The translations under genes and the position numbers were made by a program. Shown in pieces: positions 47,711-56,472 of a stretch of DNA of 64,000 nt. The stretch lies in NCBI GenBank assembly GCA_001650955.1, contig LXYP01000021.1, positions 124,001 through 188,000 on the forward strand, in the 5' to 3' direction. Within the stretch, counting starts at the first letter, position 1, and the number at the start of each line of letters is the position of its first letter. Under the pieces are notes generated by a model that was given only the letters and a program-made list of their open reading frames with translations, did no database searches and was not told where the DNA came from. Source of the DNA: Sphingomonadales bacterium EhC05 (GTDB taxonomy: Bacteria > Pseudomonadota > Alphaproteobacteria > Sphingomonadales > Sphingomonadaceae).

Positions 47711-49111
47711 ATGTCTAGTACGGCTCTTGATCGGCAATCGCAAAATCCATGGCAGCGTGAACTGCGTGTCCCGATGGCGCTTGCCTGGCCGTTAATCCTC
47801 TCCAACCTGACCATGGCACTGATCGGTGCGACCGATGTGCTGATGCTCGGTTGGCTGGGCGCGCGCGAGTTGGCAGCAGCCACACTTGGCTTTAATCTGG
47901 CGATGAGCGGTGCGATATTCTGTATGGGTCTTGTCACCGCGTCAGCGCCGATGATGGCTACTGAGATTGGCCGAATGCCTCATAGTGTCCGCGACGTCCG
48001 CCGCACGTTTCGGCAAGCGATGTGGGCTGCGGCGACTGTAGTTCTGCCATTCTGGCTGATTCTATGGAATACCGAGACGGTGCTTCTGACTTTCGGGCAA
48101 GAAGAAGACCTAGCTGAAATGGCGGGTACTTACATCGGTGCCTATATGTGGTCGATCTTGCCCTTCCTGTTTTTCATCATTCTGCGCAATTTTATTTCGG
48201 CGCTGGAGCAACCTGTGTGGGCCCTGATCATTAGCATTGCCGGTGTTTTGGCCAACGCTTTGTTCAACTATGCGCTGATCTTCGGGAAGTTTGGCGTGCC
48301 GGAATTTGGCGTCGTCGGTGCGGGTATTGGCAGCGTGATGACAAACCTGTTGATGTTCGGCGGAATGGCGTTGGTCGTTATCTATCACAAACGCTTTCGC
48401 CGTTATCGTTTGTTTGGCCGTTTCTGGCGCAGCGACTGGCAGCGTTACAAAAGGCTTTGGAAACTCGGGCTGCCGATCGCGATCACCATGGGGCTGGAAG
48501 GTTCGGTTTTTGGAATTGCTGCTCTGCTTATGGGGCTTATCAACGCCGAGTCGGTCGCGGCCCATGCCATCGCATTGCAATTGGCATCTCTCACATTCAT
48601 GGTTCCTATGGGTCTAGCGCAAGCAGCAACCGTTCGTGTGGGTATTCAATATGGGCGACTCAACCATGCAGGCATATTGCGTGCAGGCTGGGTCAGTTTT
48701 GGTTTGGGAACATCGTTTATGGCAGCAATGGCTCTGGTGTTCGTTTTGGCACCGGAATTTTTAATCTCCATGTTCATTGATGCAAATGCTCCGGGCAATG
48801 CTGAAGTGGCCGCACTCGCGGTTAGCTTTCTGGCTATTGCCGCGATTTTTCAAATCGTCGATGGGGCACAGGTAATTGGCGCAGGTATGTTGCGTGGATT
48901 GCACGATACTACTGTTCCGATGATATTTGCGCTAATGGGCTATTGGTTTATCGGAATTGGTGTCGGCGCAGGGCTCGCCTTTTGGCAGGGCTGGGAAGGT
49001 ATTGGAGTATGGACGGGCCTTGCCAGCGGGCTTGGGATCGTGGCGGTTTTGATGCTTTCCCGCTGGATCATGCGAGAGCGCATAGGGCTGCTACCAAACT
49101 TAAATAGATAA
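47711..49111 (+). CDS. MATE-family multidrug exporter
   Basis: A 466-residue, twelve-helix Na+/H+-driven exporter. Conserved segments are PLILSNLTMALIGATDVLMLGWLG at the start (key: N...A..D....G) and the repeat GLPIAITMGLEGSVFGIAALLMG. NorM-like length and pattern. Probably exports toxic cations or metabolites. Alone on its transcript; the YdcH-like gene follows after about 80 bases. Confidence 0.93.
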   Translation: MSSTALDRQSQNPWQRELRVPMALAWPLILSNLTMALIGATDVLMLGWLGARELAAATLGFNLAMSGAIFCMGLVTASAPMMATEIGRMPHSVRDVRRTFRQAMWAAATVVLPFWLILWNTETVLLTFGQEEDLAEMAGTYIGAYMWSILPFLFFIILRNFISALEQPVWALIISIAGVLANALFNYALIFGKFGVPEFGVVGAGIGSVMTNLLMFGGMALVVIYHKRFRRYRLFGRFWRSDWQRYKRLWKLGLPIAITMGLEGSVFGIAALLMGLINAESVAAHAIALQLASLTFMVPMGLAQAATVRVGIQYGRLNHAGILRAGWVSFGLGTSFMAAMALVFVLAPEFLISMFIDANAPGNAEVAALAVSFLAIAAIFQIVDGAQVIGAGMLRGLHDTTVPMIFALMGYWFIGIGVGAGLAFWQGWEGIGVWTGLASGLGIVAVLMLSRWIMRERIGLLPNLNR

Positions 49112-49189
49112 AATCTATTAAAAATATAATTATAATTCGATTGGGTAAATGATCTCCAATGCAGTATCTCTTTTTGCAAGGAGATTGAA

Positions 49190-49363
49190 ATGAAAAATTA
49201 TCTTGAAGATTTGAAGTTGCGCCACAGACGGCTGAACCGGATGATCGATAATTGTAAGGCGATCGGCCGACAGCAGGAAATGAAAAACCTGAAGCGAATC
49301 CGCTTGCAAATCAAAGATAAAATCGCTGCTGCTCAGCGTCAAATGACACCCGCGAACGCTTAG
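49190..49363 (+). CDS. YdcH-like (DUF465) small protein
   Basis: A 57-residue basic helical protein, read from ATG 49190 with AAGGAG six bases upstream. The pattern YLEDLKLRHRRLNRMI, then KNLKRIRLQIKDKIAA fits the DUF465/YdcH family of short coiled-coil proteins. No function known. The reading frame is easy to miss because of its length. Confidence 0.8.
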   Translation: MKNYLEDLKLRHRRLNRMIDNCKAIGRQQEMKNLKRIRLQIKDKIAAAQRQMTPANA

Positions 49364-49465
49364 TTCTCTGGTCACTATCGGTCGATAAATGCAGTTTTCC
49401 AAGTCCCTCCCTCTTCAAGGAAGTGCGTATATCGGCCGATTTTCAGTTGTGACCCAGCGAGCCTG

Positions 49466-49942
49466 TTAGCCCGTGACCAGAGCTTTTTTGATTTCAAACG
49501 GCAGCAATCCGTCATATTGCTTAAGAATATATCTGTTCTTGAGTTTAAGACCTTGCTTGAGCAAATAGATATGGCTGACAATTTCAGCCTGTTGTTCAAT
49601 TCCATAACTGGCAAAGTTCTTGCCTGGCACCAGTTTATAGTCATATCGGCAGAAGGGATGTCGCGCCAAAGGTAAGAAGATTCCTGATTGATGCTGCCAA
49701 ACATGTACCATTTCATGAACAAAATGACCGCGCATAATTGCGCTTGATCCACAGAAACTGTCACAAAATAAACCGCTATCCGGATGAAACCAAAGATTTC
49801 CATCAGGGGCCATGGTGATGTTTCGAGGCTGAAATGGCCACCATTTTTGATTGAAAACTTGAACTTGACTATAGTTGATTGCGTCGCCGAATAAGGAGCG
49901 ACATATATCTATCTCCCGATCGGTCAGCTTACGGCCGTTCAT
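49466..49942 (-). CDS. HExxH-motif 'vgr-related' protein
   Basis: A 158-residue protein of a family named vgr-related in sphingomonad annotations. A metallopeptidase-like HEMVHVWQHQ motif lies mid-protein, then HPFCRYDYKL and GIEQQAEIV. The motif suggests zinc binding. Co-oriented with the copper chaperone gene and 24 bases downstream of it. Function unknown. Confidence 0.82.
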   Translation of the reverse strand: MNGRKLTDREIDICRSLFGDAINYSQVQVFNQKWWPFQPRNITMAPDGNLWFHPDSGLFCDSFCGSSAIMRGHFVHEMVHVWQHQSGIFLPLARHPFCRYDYKLVPGKNFASYGIEQQAEIVSHIYLLKQGLKLKNRYILKQYDGLLPFEIKKALVTG

Positions 49943-49966
49943 TTGGTTGAATATCGCGCGGGCAAT

Positions 49967-50404
49967 CTACTCAGCGGCCCCCATTTTTTTTATGACGGCG
50001 TCGATCTTGATGCGGTCATCGTTGGAGTAGATGAGAGTCATGGTCAACAGGCCGCGTTTCTTTGCACCTTCGCCAATACCCCAAATCATCAAATGTTTGC
50101 CGCCGGGTTGAAGCTTCACTGTTTTGCCCGAGGGTACAGAAATGCTTTTGAGTTTGTTCATCATCGACATGCCATTTTCTTCGACTGTCTCGTGCATTTC
50201 CATCCGCAGAACATCATCTGACGTGACTCCGACTAGTTCGACATCTACCGGGCCGCCGGTCAGGTTCATATAGCCGGCAGAGGGGTTACCTTCGACGGGA
50301 GAGAGATTTACGACAGCGTTTTTGGCATTAAGAATGTCACCCTGACCGCAGGCTGTGAGGATTAGAGCTGCGAGGGCAGCAATAACGAAGGATGGTAGTT
50401 TCAT
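49967..50404 (-). CDS. PCu(A)C copper chaperone lipoprotein
   Basis: A 145-residue periplasmic protein that delivers copper, typically to cytochrome oxidase. The lipobox is LILTACGQ, followed by the cupredoxin-like fold with the metal motif in MEMHETVEENGMSMM and the GGKHLMIWG segment, with Met and His ligands. The start at 50404 begins the signal peptide. The upstream extension of the open frame is not supported. Confidence 0.92.
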   Translation of the reverse strand: MKLPSFVIAALAALILTACGQGDILNAKNAVVNLSPVEGNPSAGYMNLTGGPVDVELVGVTSDDVLRMEMHETVEENGMSMMNKLKSISVPSGKTVKLQPGGKHLMIWGIGEGAKKRGLLTMTLIYSNDDRIKIDAVIKKMGAAE

Positions 50405-50594
50405 TCTGACTCTCCGAAAAGGCTGATATCCAGCTGAAATATAGGGTCGCTCGCCAGATTTTTCAAATGTAGGCGGTCCCAGTCCTTGTGCCAAGAAAAA
50501 TGGCACCTATATCCGATCACGAAGCCGTAACGGTGCCAATTGAAAAGGGCCGGGCGGTAATTTTGCTAGTTTTAGAGAATTGATTGAGGGATTT

Positions 50595-52535
50595 ATGGCT
50601 AAAGTAATCGGAATTGACCTGGGCACCACCAACAGCTGTGTTGCCGTGATGGATGGCGGTAAGCCAAAGGTAATCGAAAATTCGGAGGGTGCGCGCACGA
50701 CTCCTTCGGTAGTGGCATTCACCAAAGATGGTGAGCGTCTCATCGGTCAGCCGGCCAAACGCCAGGCCGTGACCAACCCGGAAAGTACGATCTTTGCCGT
50801 CAAGCGGCTCATTGGCCGCCGGTTCGATGACCCAATGACGAAAAAAGATATGGAACTTGTTCCGTACTCTATCGTCAAGGGCTCCAATGGCGATGCGTGG
50901 GTTAAAGCGGGCGGCGAAGATTATAGCCCATCCCAAATCTCTGCTTATACATTACAGAAAATGAAAGAGACGGCAGAAGCCTATCTTGGTGAAACCGTTA
51001 CTCAGGCGGTGATCACCACTCCCGCCTATTTTAACGATGCCCAGCGTCAGGCGACCAAGGATGCAGGTAAAATTGCCGGTTTGGAAGTTTTGCGGATCAT
51101 CAATGAACCTACCGCAGCCGCATTGGCTTATGGTCTAGACAAGAATGACGGTAAAACTATCGCTGTCTATGATCTTGGTGGCGGTACGTTCGATATCTCG
51201 ATCCTTGAAATCGGTGACGGTGTTTTCGAAGTGAAATCCACCAATGGCGATACTTTCCTTGGCGGAGAAGATTTCGACGCCAAGATTGTTGAATTTCTTG
51301 CCGAAGATTTCAAGAAAGCCGAAAGCATTGATCTGACCAAGGACAAGCTTGCGTTGCAGCGGCTCAAAGAAGCTGCAGAGAAAGCTAAGATTGAGCTTTC
51401 CAGCGCCCAAACCACTGAGGTCAACCTGCCGTTCATTACCGCGGACCAAAATGGTCCTAAGCATTTGGTAAAAGCGATCAGCCGGAGCGATTTGGAAAAA
51501 CTGGTTGGTGAACTGGTCAAGCGCACTTTGGAACCTTGTAAAAAAGCGCTCAAAGATGCTGGTGTGACGGCCTCTGAAATTGATGATGTTGTTATGGTTG
51601 GCGGTATGACCCGTATGCCCCTGGTCCGCGAAACCGTTGAGAAGTTTTTCGGTCGTGAACCGCATGTCGGCGTGAATCCTGACGAAGTGGTCGCCATGGG
51701 TGCTGCCATCCAGGCCGGCGTTCTTCAGGGCGACGTTAAAGACGTTCTGCTGCTCGACGTGACTCCTTTGTCGCTGGGGATCGAAACCCTGGGCGGCGTG
51801 TTCACGCGCATGATTGATCGCAATACCACCATCCCGACGAAAAAGAGCCAAGTCTACTCGACCGCTGATGATAATCAGGGCGCGGTGACGATCCGGGTCT
51901 TCCAGGGCGAACGCGAGATGGCAGCGGACAACAAAATGCTCGGCAATTTTGATCTGGTCGGCATCCCTCCAGCTCCTCGCGGCGTGCCACAAATTGACGT
52001 GACGTTTGATATCGATGCCAATGGTATCGTTAACGTCTCTGCCAAGGATAAAGGCACCGGTAAGGAACAGCAGATCAAGATTCAGGCTTCTGGTGGTTTG
52101 ACGGACAATGATATCGATCAAATGGTTCAAGATGCGGAAAAATTTGCTGAAGAGGACAAGCAGCGCCGCGCTGAGGCAGAAGCTAAGAACAATGCCGAAA
52201 GCTTGGTCCACACGACTGAGAAGCAGCTTTCCGAACACGGCGACAAGATCGACTCTGATCTGAAGGGTCAAATCGAAGAAGCGGTCAAGAAAACCAAGGA
52301 AGCCATTGACGGTGGCGACGTTGAGGCAATGAAAACCGAATCCGAAGCATTGGCGCAGGTCTCGATGCAAATGGGCCAGAAAATCTATGAAGCAGAACAA
52401 GCTTCTGGTGGCGATGATGCGGCGCAAGCCGATGCGGCAGCAAAAGCGGCTGACGATGATGTTGTCGACGCTGAATTTTCCGAAGTCGATGACTCGGATG
52501 ATGACAAGAAAGAAGACACCAAGGCGGCTGAGTAA
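50595..52535 (+). CDS. dnaK: Molecular chaperone DnaK
   Basis: Hsp70, 646 residues. The N-terminal ATPase domain begins [20 protein letters not shown] (first signature IDLGTTNS), with [15 protein letters not shown] (signature 2) and [13 protein letters not shown] (signature 3). The substrate-binding domain and the acidic C-terminal tail ([17 protein letters not shown]) follow. The start has GAGGGA close upstream. It precedes dnaJ by 134 bases, with a REP hairpin between. No CIRCE is seen upstream; a sigma32-type promoter could not be confirmed. Confidence 0.98.
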   Translation: MAKVIGIDLGTTNSCVAVMDGGKPKVIENSEGARTTPSVVAFTKDGERLIGQPAKRQAVTNPESTIFAVKRLIGRRFDDPMTKKDMELVPYSIVKGSNGDAWVKAGGEDYSPSQISAYTLQKMKETAEAYLGETVTQAVITTPAYFNDAQRQATKDAGKIAGLEVLRIINEPTAAALAYGLDKNDGKTIAVYDLGGGTFDISILEIGDGVFEVKSTNGDTFLGGEDFDAKIVEFLAEDFKKAESIDLTKDKLALQRLKEAAEKAKIELSSAQTTEVNLPFITADQNGPKHLVKAISRSDLEKLVGELVKRTLEPCKKALKDAGVTASEIDDVVMVGGMTRMPLVRETVEKFFGREPHVGVNPDEVVAMGAAIQAGVLQGDVKDVLLLDVTPLSLGIETLGGVFTRMIDRNTTIPTKKSQVYSTADDNQGAVTIRVFQGEREMAADNKMLGNFDLVGIPPAPRGVPQIDVTFDIDANGIVNVSAKDKGTGKEQQIKIQASGGLTDNDIDQMVQDAEKFAEEDKQRRAEAEAKNNAESLVHTTEKQLSEHGDKIDSDLKGQIEEAVKKTKEAIDGGDVEAMKTESEALAQVSMQMGQKIYEAEQASGGDDAAQADAAAKAADDDVVDAEFSEVDDSDDDKKEDTKAAE

Positions 52536-52542
52536 ACAATGA

Positions 52543-52630
52543 AAGTCGTCATTCCAGCGAAAGCTGGGATTTCCTTCGTGAAATTACGATCGAACGATCG
52601 AGGGACCCAATCGATCTGGGGTGACGACTT
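52543..52630. repeat. REP hairpin between dnaK and dnaJ, possible attenuator
   Basis: AAGTCGTCATTCCAG at 52543-52557 and CTGGGGTGACGACTT at 52616-52630 are inverted repeats matching at 13 of 15 positions, with further repeats such as GCGAAAGCTGG and CGATCG inside. The second arm is followed by a run of T residues (TTTTTTGCTTTT), so an RNA hairpin with a U-tail is possible and could lower dnaJ expression relative to dnaK. It belongs to the REP-like repeats. Confidence 0.72.
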
Positions 52631-52669
52631 TTTTGCTTTTCAATCGACCGCTTCGTGGGAAGTAGAATA

Positions 52670-53827
52670 ATGGCCACTGACATCGACTATTACGAACAGT
52701 TGCAAGTCTCTCGCGACTGCGACGGGGCAACGCTCAAGTCGTCTTATCGCAAACTTGCGATGCAATGGCATCCCGATAAAAATCCCGGTGATGCGGCTGC
52801 TGAATCCAAATTCAAATCGATCAGCGAGGCATATGATGTCCTGAAAGATCCCCAAAAGCGCGCAGCTTATGATCGCTTTGGTCATGAGGCTTTCACTAAT
52901 GGCGGCGGCAATAATGCTGGCGGCGGTCAGGGTGGTTTTGGCGGCGCGGCATTTAACGATATTGGCGATATTTTCGAAACTATTTTCGGTGGCGGCGGTG
53001 GCGGTGGCTTTGGTGGTCAGCAGCAGCATCGCGGTCCGGCGCGCGGCGCCGACTTGCGTTATGATATGGAAATCTCGCTTGAGGATGCCTTCCACGGAAA
53101 AGAAACCGAAATTGAAGTTGATGTCTCAGTGGGTTGCGACGAATGCGATGGTTCCGGCTCTGAACCTGGCACGGGTGTCAAACGCTGCAGTACTTGTCAA
53201 GGCCACGGTAAAGTTCGCGCACAGCAGGGTTTTTTTGTTGTGGAGCGGACCTGCACTAGCTGTCAGGGGCGCGGTGAAATCATCGAAAGCCCTTGCCATG
53301 TTTGTTATGGTGAAGGCCGTGTAGATCGGCCGCAAACACTCGAAGTTGAAATTCCTGCGGGAGTCGATACTGGTACTCGTATTCGCCTGACCGGAAAGGG
53401 CGAAGCTGGCGCGCGCGGAGCGCCGTCTGGCGATCTCTATATTTTCATTCACCTCGAACGACATAATATTTTCGAACGTGAAGGTACGACTTTATTCACT
53501 CGGGCACCAATTAGCTTTACGCTGGCGGCGCTCGGCGGGGAGATTATGATTCCAGGTCTCGACGGTGAAAAGCATGAAATTCGAATTCCTGCGGGCATTC
53601 AGTCCGGTAAACAGATACGCCAGCGTGGTGCTGGCATGCCGGTCCTGCGCGGGAGAGGGAATGGCGATATGGTCATTCAAATCGACGTCGAGACGCCGAC
53701 CAAATTGACCAAGCAACAGCGCCTTATATTGCGCGAGTTTCAGGATACAGAGACCGGAGCCGAAACACCCAATTCGACAGGATTTTTCGGGAAATTGAAA
53801 GATGCCTGGGAAGATTTGACCGAATAA
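52670..53827 (+). CDS. dnaJ: Molecular chaperone DnaJ
   Basis: Hsp40, 385 residues. The J domain has the WHPDKN (HPD) motif, then a Gly/Phe-rich linker, four zinc-finger motifs (CDECDGSG, CSTCQGHG, CTSCQGRG, CHVCYGEG) and the C-terminal substrate domain. The start at ATG 52670 gives MATDIDYYE; the GTG 15 bases earlier is in frame and less likely. All domains are intact. Confidence 0.98.
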   Translation: MATDIDYYEQLQVSRDCDGATLKSSYRKLAMQWHPDKNPGDAAAESKFKSISEAYDVLKDPQKRAAYDRFGHEAFTNGGGNNAGGGQGGFGGAAFNDIGDIFETIFGGGGGGGFGGQQQHRGPARGADLRYDMEISLEDAFHGKETEIEVDVSVGCDECDGSGSEPGTGVKRCSTCQGHGKVRAQQGFFVVERTCTSCQGRGEIIESPCHVCYGEGRVDRPQTLEVEIPAGVDTGTRIRLTGKGEAGARGAPSGDLYIFIHLERHNIFEREGTTLFTRAPISFTLAALGGEIMIPGLDGEKHEIRIPAGIQSGKQIRQRGAGMPVLRGRGNGDMVIQIDVETPTKLTKQQRLILREFQDTETGAETPNSTGFFGKLKDAWEDLTE

Positions 53828-53965
53828 GTTTCGCGCTTTCCTCTAGATCGTGGTCGCTTGAAATATTGAAACAGATTCATGTTTCTGGCGTCAATATAAA
53901 AAACAGCTTCAATGTTCGGGATGCCGACGATGACACTGTCCCCGTTTCAGTCTAAGATTGACGCT

Positions 53966-54622
53966 ATGCCCGTTCCAACTCTCCATATTCATGGCACGAT
54001 AATTTCGACCTACACCCGTATTGTACAGACCGTCGCCGAAGAAGCTGGCGTCGGCTGGACGATCACCGCTACTCCGGCGCAATCCGAAGAGAACCGGCGG
54101 CGTCATCCGTTTGGCAAAGTGCCAACGGTTGAGATCGATGGACTGAGTCTCTATGAGAGCGTCGCTATTACGCAATATATTGATAATGTTCATAATGGCG
54201 GTTCACTTCAGCCTGATGATCCAAAGATCCGTGCGGAGATGGACCGCTGGATTGCAATTGCCAATAATTATCTCTTCCCGACTTTCGAACATGGCCTGTT
54301 GATGCCGCGTCTCGCTCACGAGTATCTCAAGACGCCGCTCCGCTCGGATATAATAGAGGCGGCTCTGCCTGATATTGCTCGCTATCTTGGTATTGTCTGT
54401 GCACGGATAGAAATGTCACCGCATTTTGCGGGACCGGATTTCACGCTTGCCGACATATTTCTTTATTGCATGTTGCGGCCCGTGCAAATGACGTCGGAGG
54501 GTAGAAATTTGATCGATCAATTGCTCCCTTTGCGACATTGGTTGAACCGCACTGGCAAACGCGATAGCCTATTGTCATCACGATGGCCTCGAGAAATCGA
54601 GAATGCGGCCGAACCAAAATAA
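53966..54622 (+). CDS. Glutathione S-transferase
   Basis: A 218-residue GST. The N-terminal thioredoxin-fold part includes GKVPTVEIDGLSLYESVAITQYI (key VPTVEIDG and ES motif, which binds the gamma-glutamyl group). The C-terminal helical part has FTLADIFLYCMLRP. Class not assigned. The start at 53966 gives the usual length; an in-frame ATG 54 bases up is possible. Confidence 0.9.
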   Translation: MPVPTLHIHGTIISTYTRIVQTVAEEAGVGWTITATPAQSEENRRRHPFGKVPTVEIDGLSLYESVAITQYIDNVHNGGSLQPDDPKIRAEMDRWIAIANNYLFPTFEHGLLMPRLAHEYLKTPLRSDIIEAALPDIARYLGIVCARIEMSPHFAGPDFTLADIFLYCMLRPVQMTSEGRNLIDQLLPLRHWLNRTGKRDSLLSSRWPREIENAAEPK

Positions 54623-54868
54623 TTGTCCTCCACGGCATGGGCGATGAAAGGATTTCAACATGGACTGCGTGCCATTCCCTAAATTGTCCTTTTTGCTAAG
54701 AATTGGGCCAAGAGCTGACCTTTTTTTCCGCTGTGAGCTAGACTTTTCGTTCTTTAGTACTTTGAGGATCATGAAGTTCATCGGGTCATTGGCCTCACAT
54801 TTGAACGATGATGTCAGTATTTCCCCGCGAGGGCTGTTCATCATCATGTTCTTCAGGAAAGCAGTCTG

Positions 54869-55477
54869 ATGCTTCCGTCATTACTGGTTCTCGACGATTT
54901 CATCGCGGATCCGCGAGCGGCGCGCTCTGCTGCGCTTGCGCTCGACTATGATCCTGACAATAAACATGGCAATTACCCTGGGCATATCTCGACCAAGCCG
55001 CTTGATATTCAGGGACTGGGTGAGCGCATCTGCGATATCATCAACGTACCGGTCAAGGCCGCGCCCAATACCAGCCACCTGCATTGTCGGGTTACGCTGA
55101 AAGGCGACAAGGGTCGCAGCGGGGTGCATATTGATCCTGCTTTCTACTCCGGTATTCTCTATCTCTCGCTGCCTGAACATTGCAAAGGCGGAACCGAATT
55201 TTTCCGTCACAAACGCACGGGATTGGAGCGTGTGCCGACCGACCCGCTGATGATCAATAAATCTGGCTATGGTGATATCAATGCGTTGATCGAGGATGTG
55301 GTGAATAAGGATACCAACCACCCGGCACGATGGTCCAAGGTGATGACGGTGCCGATGCGGTTTAATCGCCTGATCCTGTTCAGCCCATGGATGTTTCACA
55401 ACAGCGGCCCAGCTTTTGGGACGACACCGGAGAACGGGCGGCTGGTCAATTTGATGTTCTTTGCCAAAGCCTCATGA
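54869..55477 (+). CDS. DUF6445 protein, 2OG-oxygenase-like
   Basis: A 202-residue protein of the DUF6445 family. The GVHIDPAFYSGILYLS segment has an HxD pair and FSPWMFHNSGP carries a second histidine, as in the 2-oxoglutarate/Fe(II) dioxygenase facial triad. In sphingomonads DUF6445 genes usually lie beside tryptophan halogenase and TonB-receptor genes; here none are close. Function is unproven. Confidence 0.85.
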   Translation: MLPSLLVLDDFIADPRAARSAALALDYDPDNKHGNYPGHISTKPLDIQGLGERICDIINVPVKAAPNTSHLHCRVTLKGDKGRSGVHIDPAFYSGILYLSLPEHCKGGTEFFRHKRTGLERVPTDPLMINKSGYGDINALIEDVVNKDTNHPARWSKVMTVPMRFNRLILFSPWMFHNSGPAFGTTPENGRLVNLMFFAKAS

Positions 55478-55516
55478 TCGGTTAGAAGCAGTTTTTATCC
55501 CAAGGAGAATTTCCTC

Positions 55517-56464
55517 ATGCGCACTTTCATCTCGACATCTTTAGGCGCAGTATTGCTGGCAAGTAGTGCGCTCACCTTGTCAGCCTGCAGCCAGAGCAAT
55601 GCGCAGGAAACCGACCGTTTCGCTGCTGTTGAAATCAAGGCTCAACCGCTAGGCGAAGGCATTGCGGTGCTCTTTGGCGCGGGAGGAAATATTGGTGTTT
55701 CTTATGGGCCGGATGGAACCGTTTTGATTGATGATCAATTCGCGCCGTTGACGCCCAAAATTCAGGCTGCCATCGCGGATCTAGGTGCGGAACCGGTCAA
55801 ATATCTGATCAATACTCACTGGCACGGCGACCATACAGGCGGGAATGAGAATTTCGGCAAGGCTGGTGCGTTGATCATGGCGCATGATCATGTTCGCGAA
55901 CGGATGCTGGGTATCCAGTCATCGGGACGCGGCAATGATCCGGCATCGCCGGCCGAGGCGTTGCCCACTGTCACTTATCATGATGGCCTGAAATTGCACC
56001 TCAATGGCGATGAAGTGCATGTCAAACATATGAAACATGCGCATACGGACGGAGATAGCATCGTCTTTTGGAAGAAAGCCAACGTGTTACATATGGGAGA
56101 TCTTTACTTCAACAAGGTGACCCTGCCTTTTATCGACCTGAATAGCGGCGGTAATGCGCGCGGCGTTTTGGCGGCCGCCGAAACCGCATTGACCATGGTT
56201 GATGATGAGACGAAAATCATCCCTGGTCATGGACCCATGGCAACCAAGGCCGATCTCATGGCCTATCGTGATATGATGAAGACGGTCATTGGCCTTGTCG
56301 AAACGGCGCAGTCAGACGGGAAAACGCTCGAAGAGGTGCAGGCGATGAAACCGGCAGCGAAATGGGATGTTAATCCTGATGGTTTTATCAAGGGTGATGC
56401 CTTTGTCGAAGCCGTGTATAAGAGTCTGAAAGTCGCTCCGCACAAGGAAGATCATCCACATTAG
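55517..56464 (+). CDS. MBL-fold metallo-hydrolase, lipoprotein
   Basis: A 315-residue metallo-beta-lactamase-fold enzyme with a lipoprotein signal (LTLSACSQ). The metal-binding motif is HWHGDH (H101, H103, D105, H106), then KHAHTDGDS and IIPGHGP. Likely anchored in the envelope. Whether it hydrolyses beta-lactams, lactones or other esters is open; the family is wide. Confidence 0.9.
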   Translation: MRTFISTSLGAVLLASSALTLSACSQSNAQETDRFAAVEIKAQPLGEGIAVLFGAGGNIGVSYGPDGTVLIDDQFAPLTPKIQAAIADLGAEPVKYLINTHWHGDHTGGNENFGKAGALIMAHDHVRERMLGIQSSGRGNDPASPAEALPTVTYHDGLKLHLNGDEVHVKHMKHAHTDGDSIVFWKKANVLHMGDLYFNKVTLPFIDLNSGGNARGVLAAAETALTMVDDETKIIPGHGPMATKADLMAYRDMMKTVIGLVETAQSDGKTLEEVQAMKPAAKWDVNPDGFIKGDAFVEAVYKSLKVAPHKEDHPH

Positions 56465-56472
56465 CGGCGGTG

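Noticed and set aside
50507-50594. Sigma32-type promoter before dnaK
   Set aside because: TTGAAA is present but no convincing -10 box at the right spacing.
54660-54868. Small frame ending at the DUF6445 start
   Set aside because: The stop/start overlap is suggestive, but the peptide lacks family features and a ribosome site; the opposite strand is also open.
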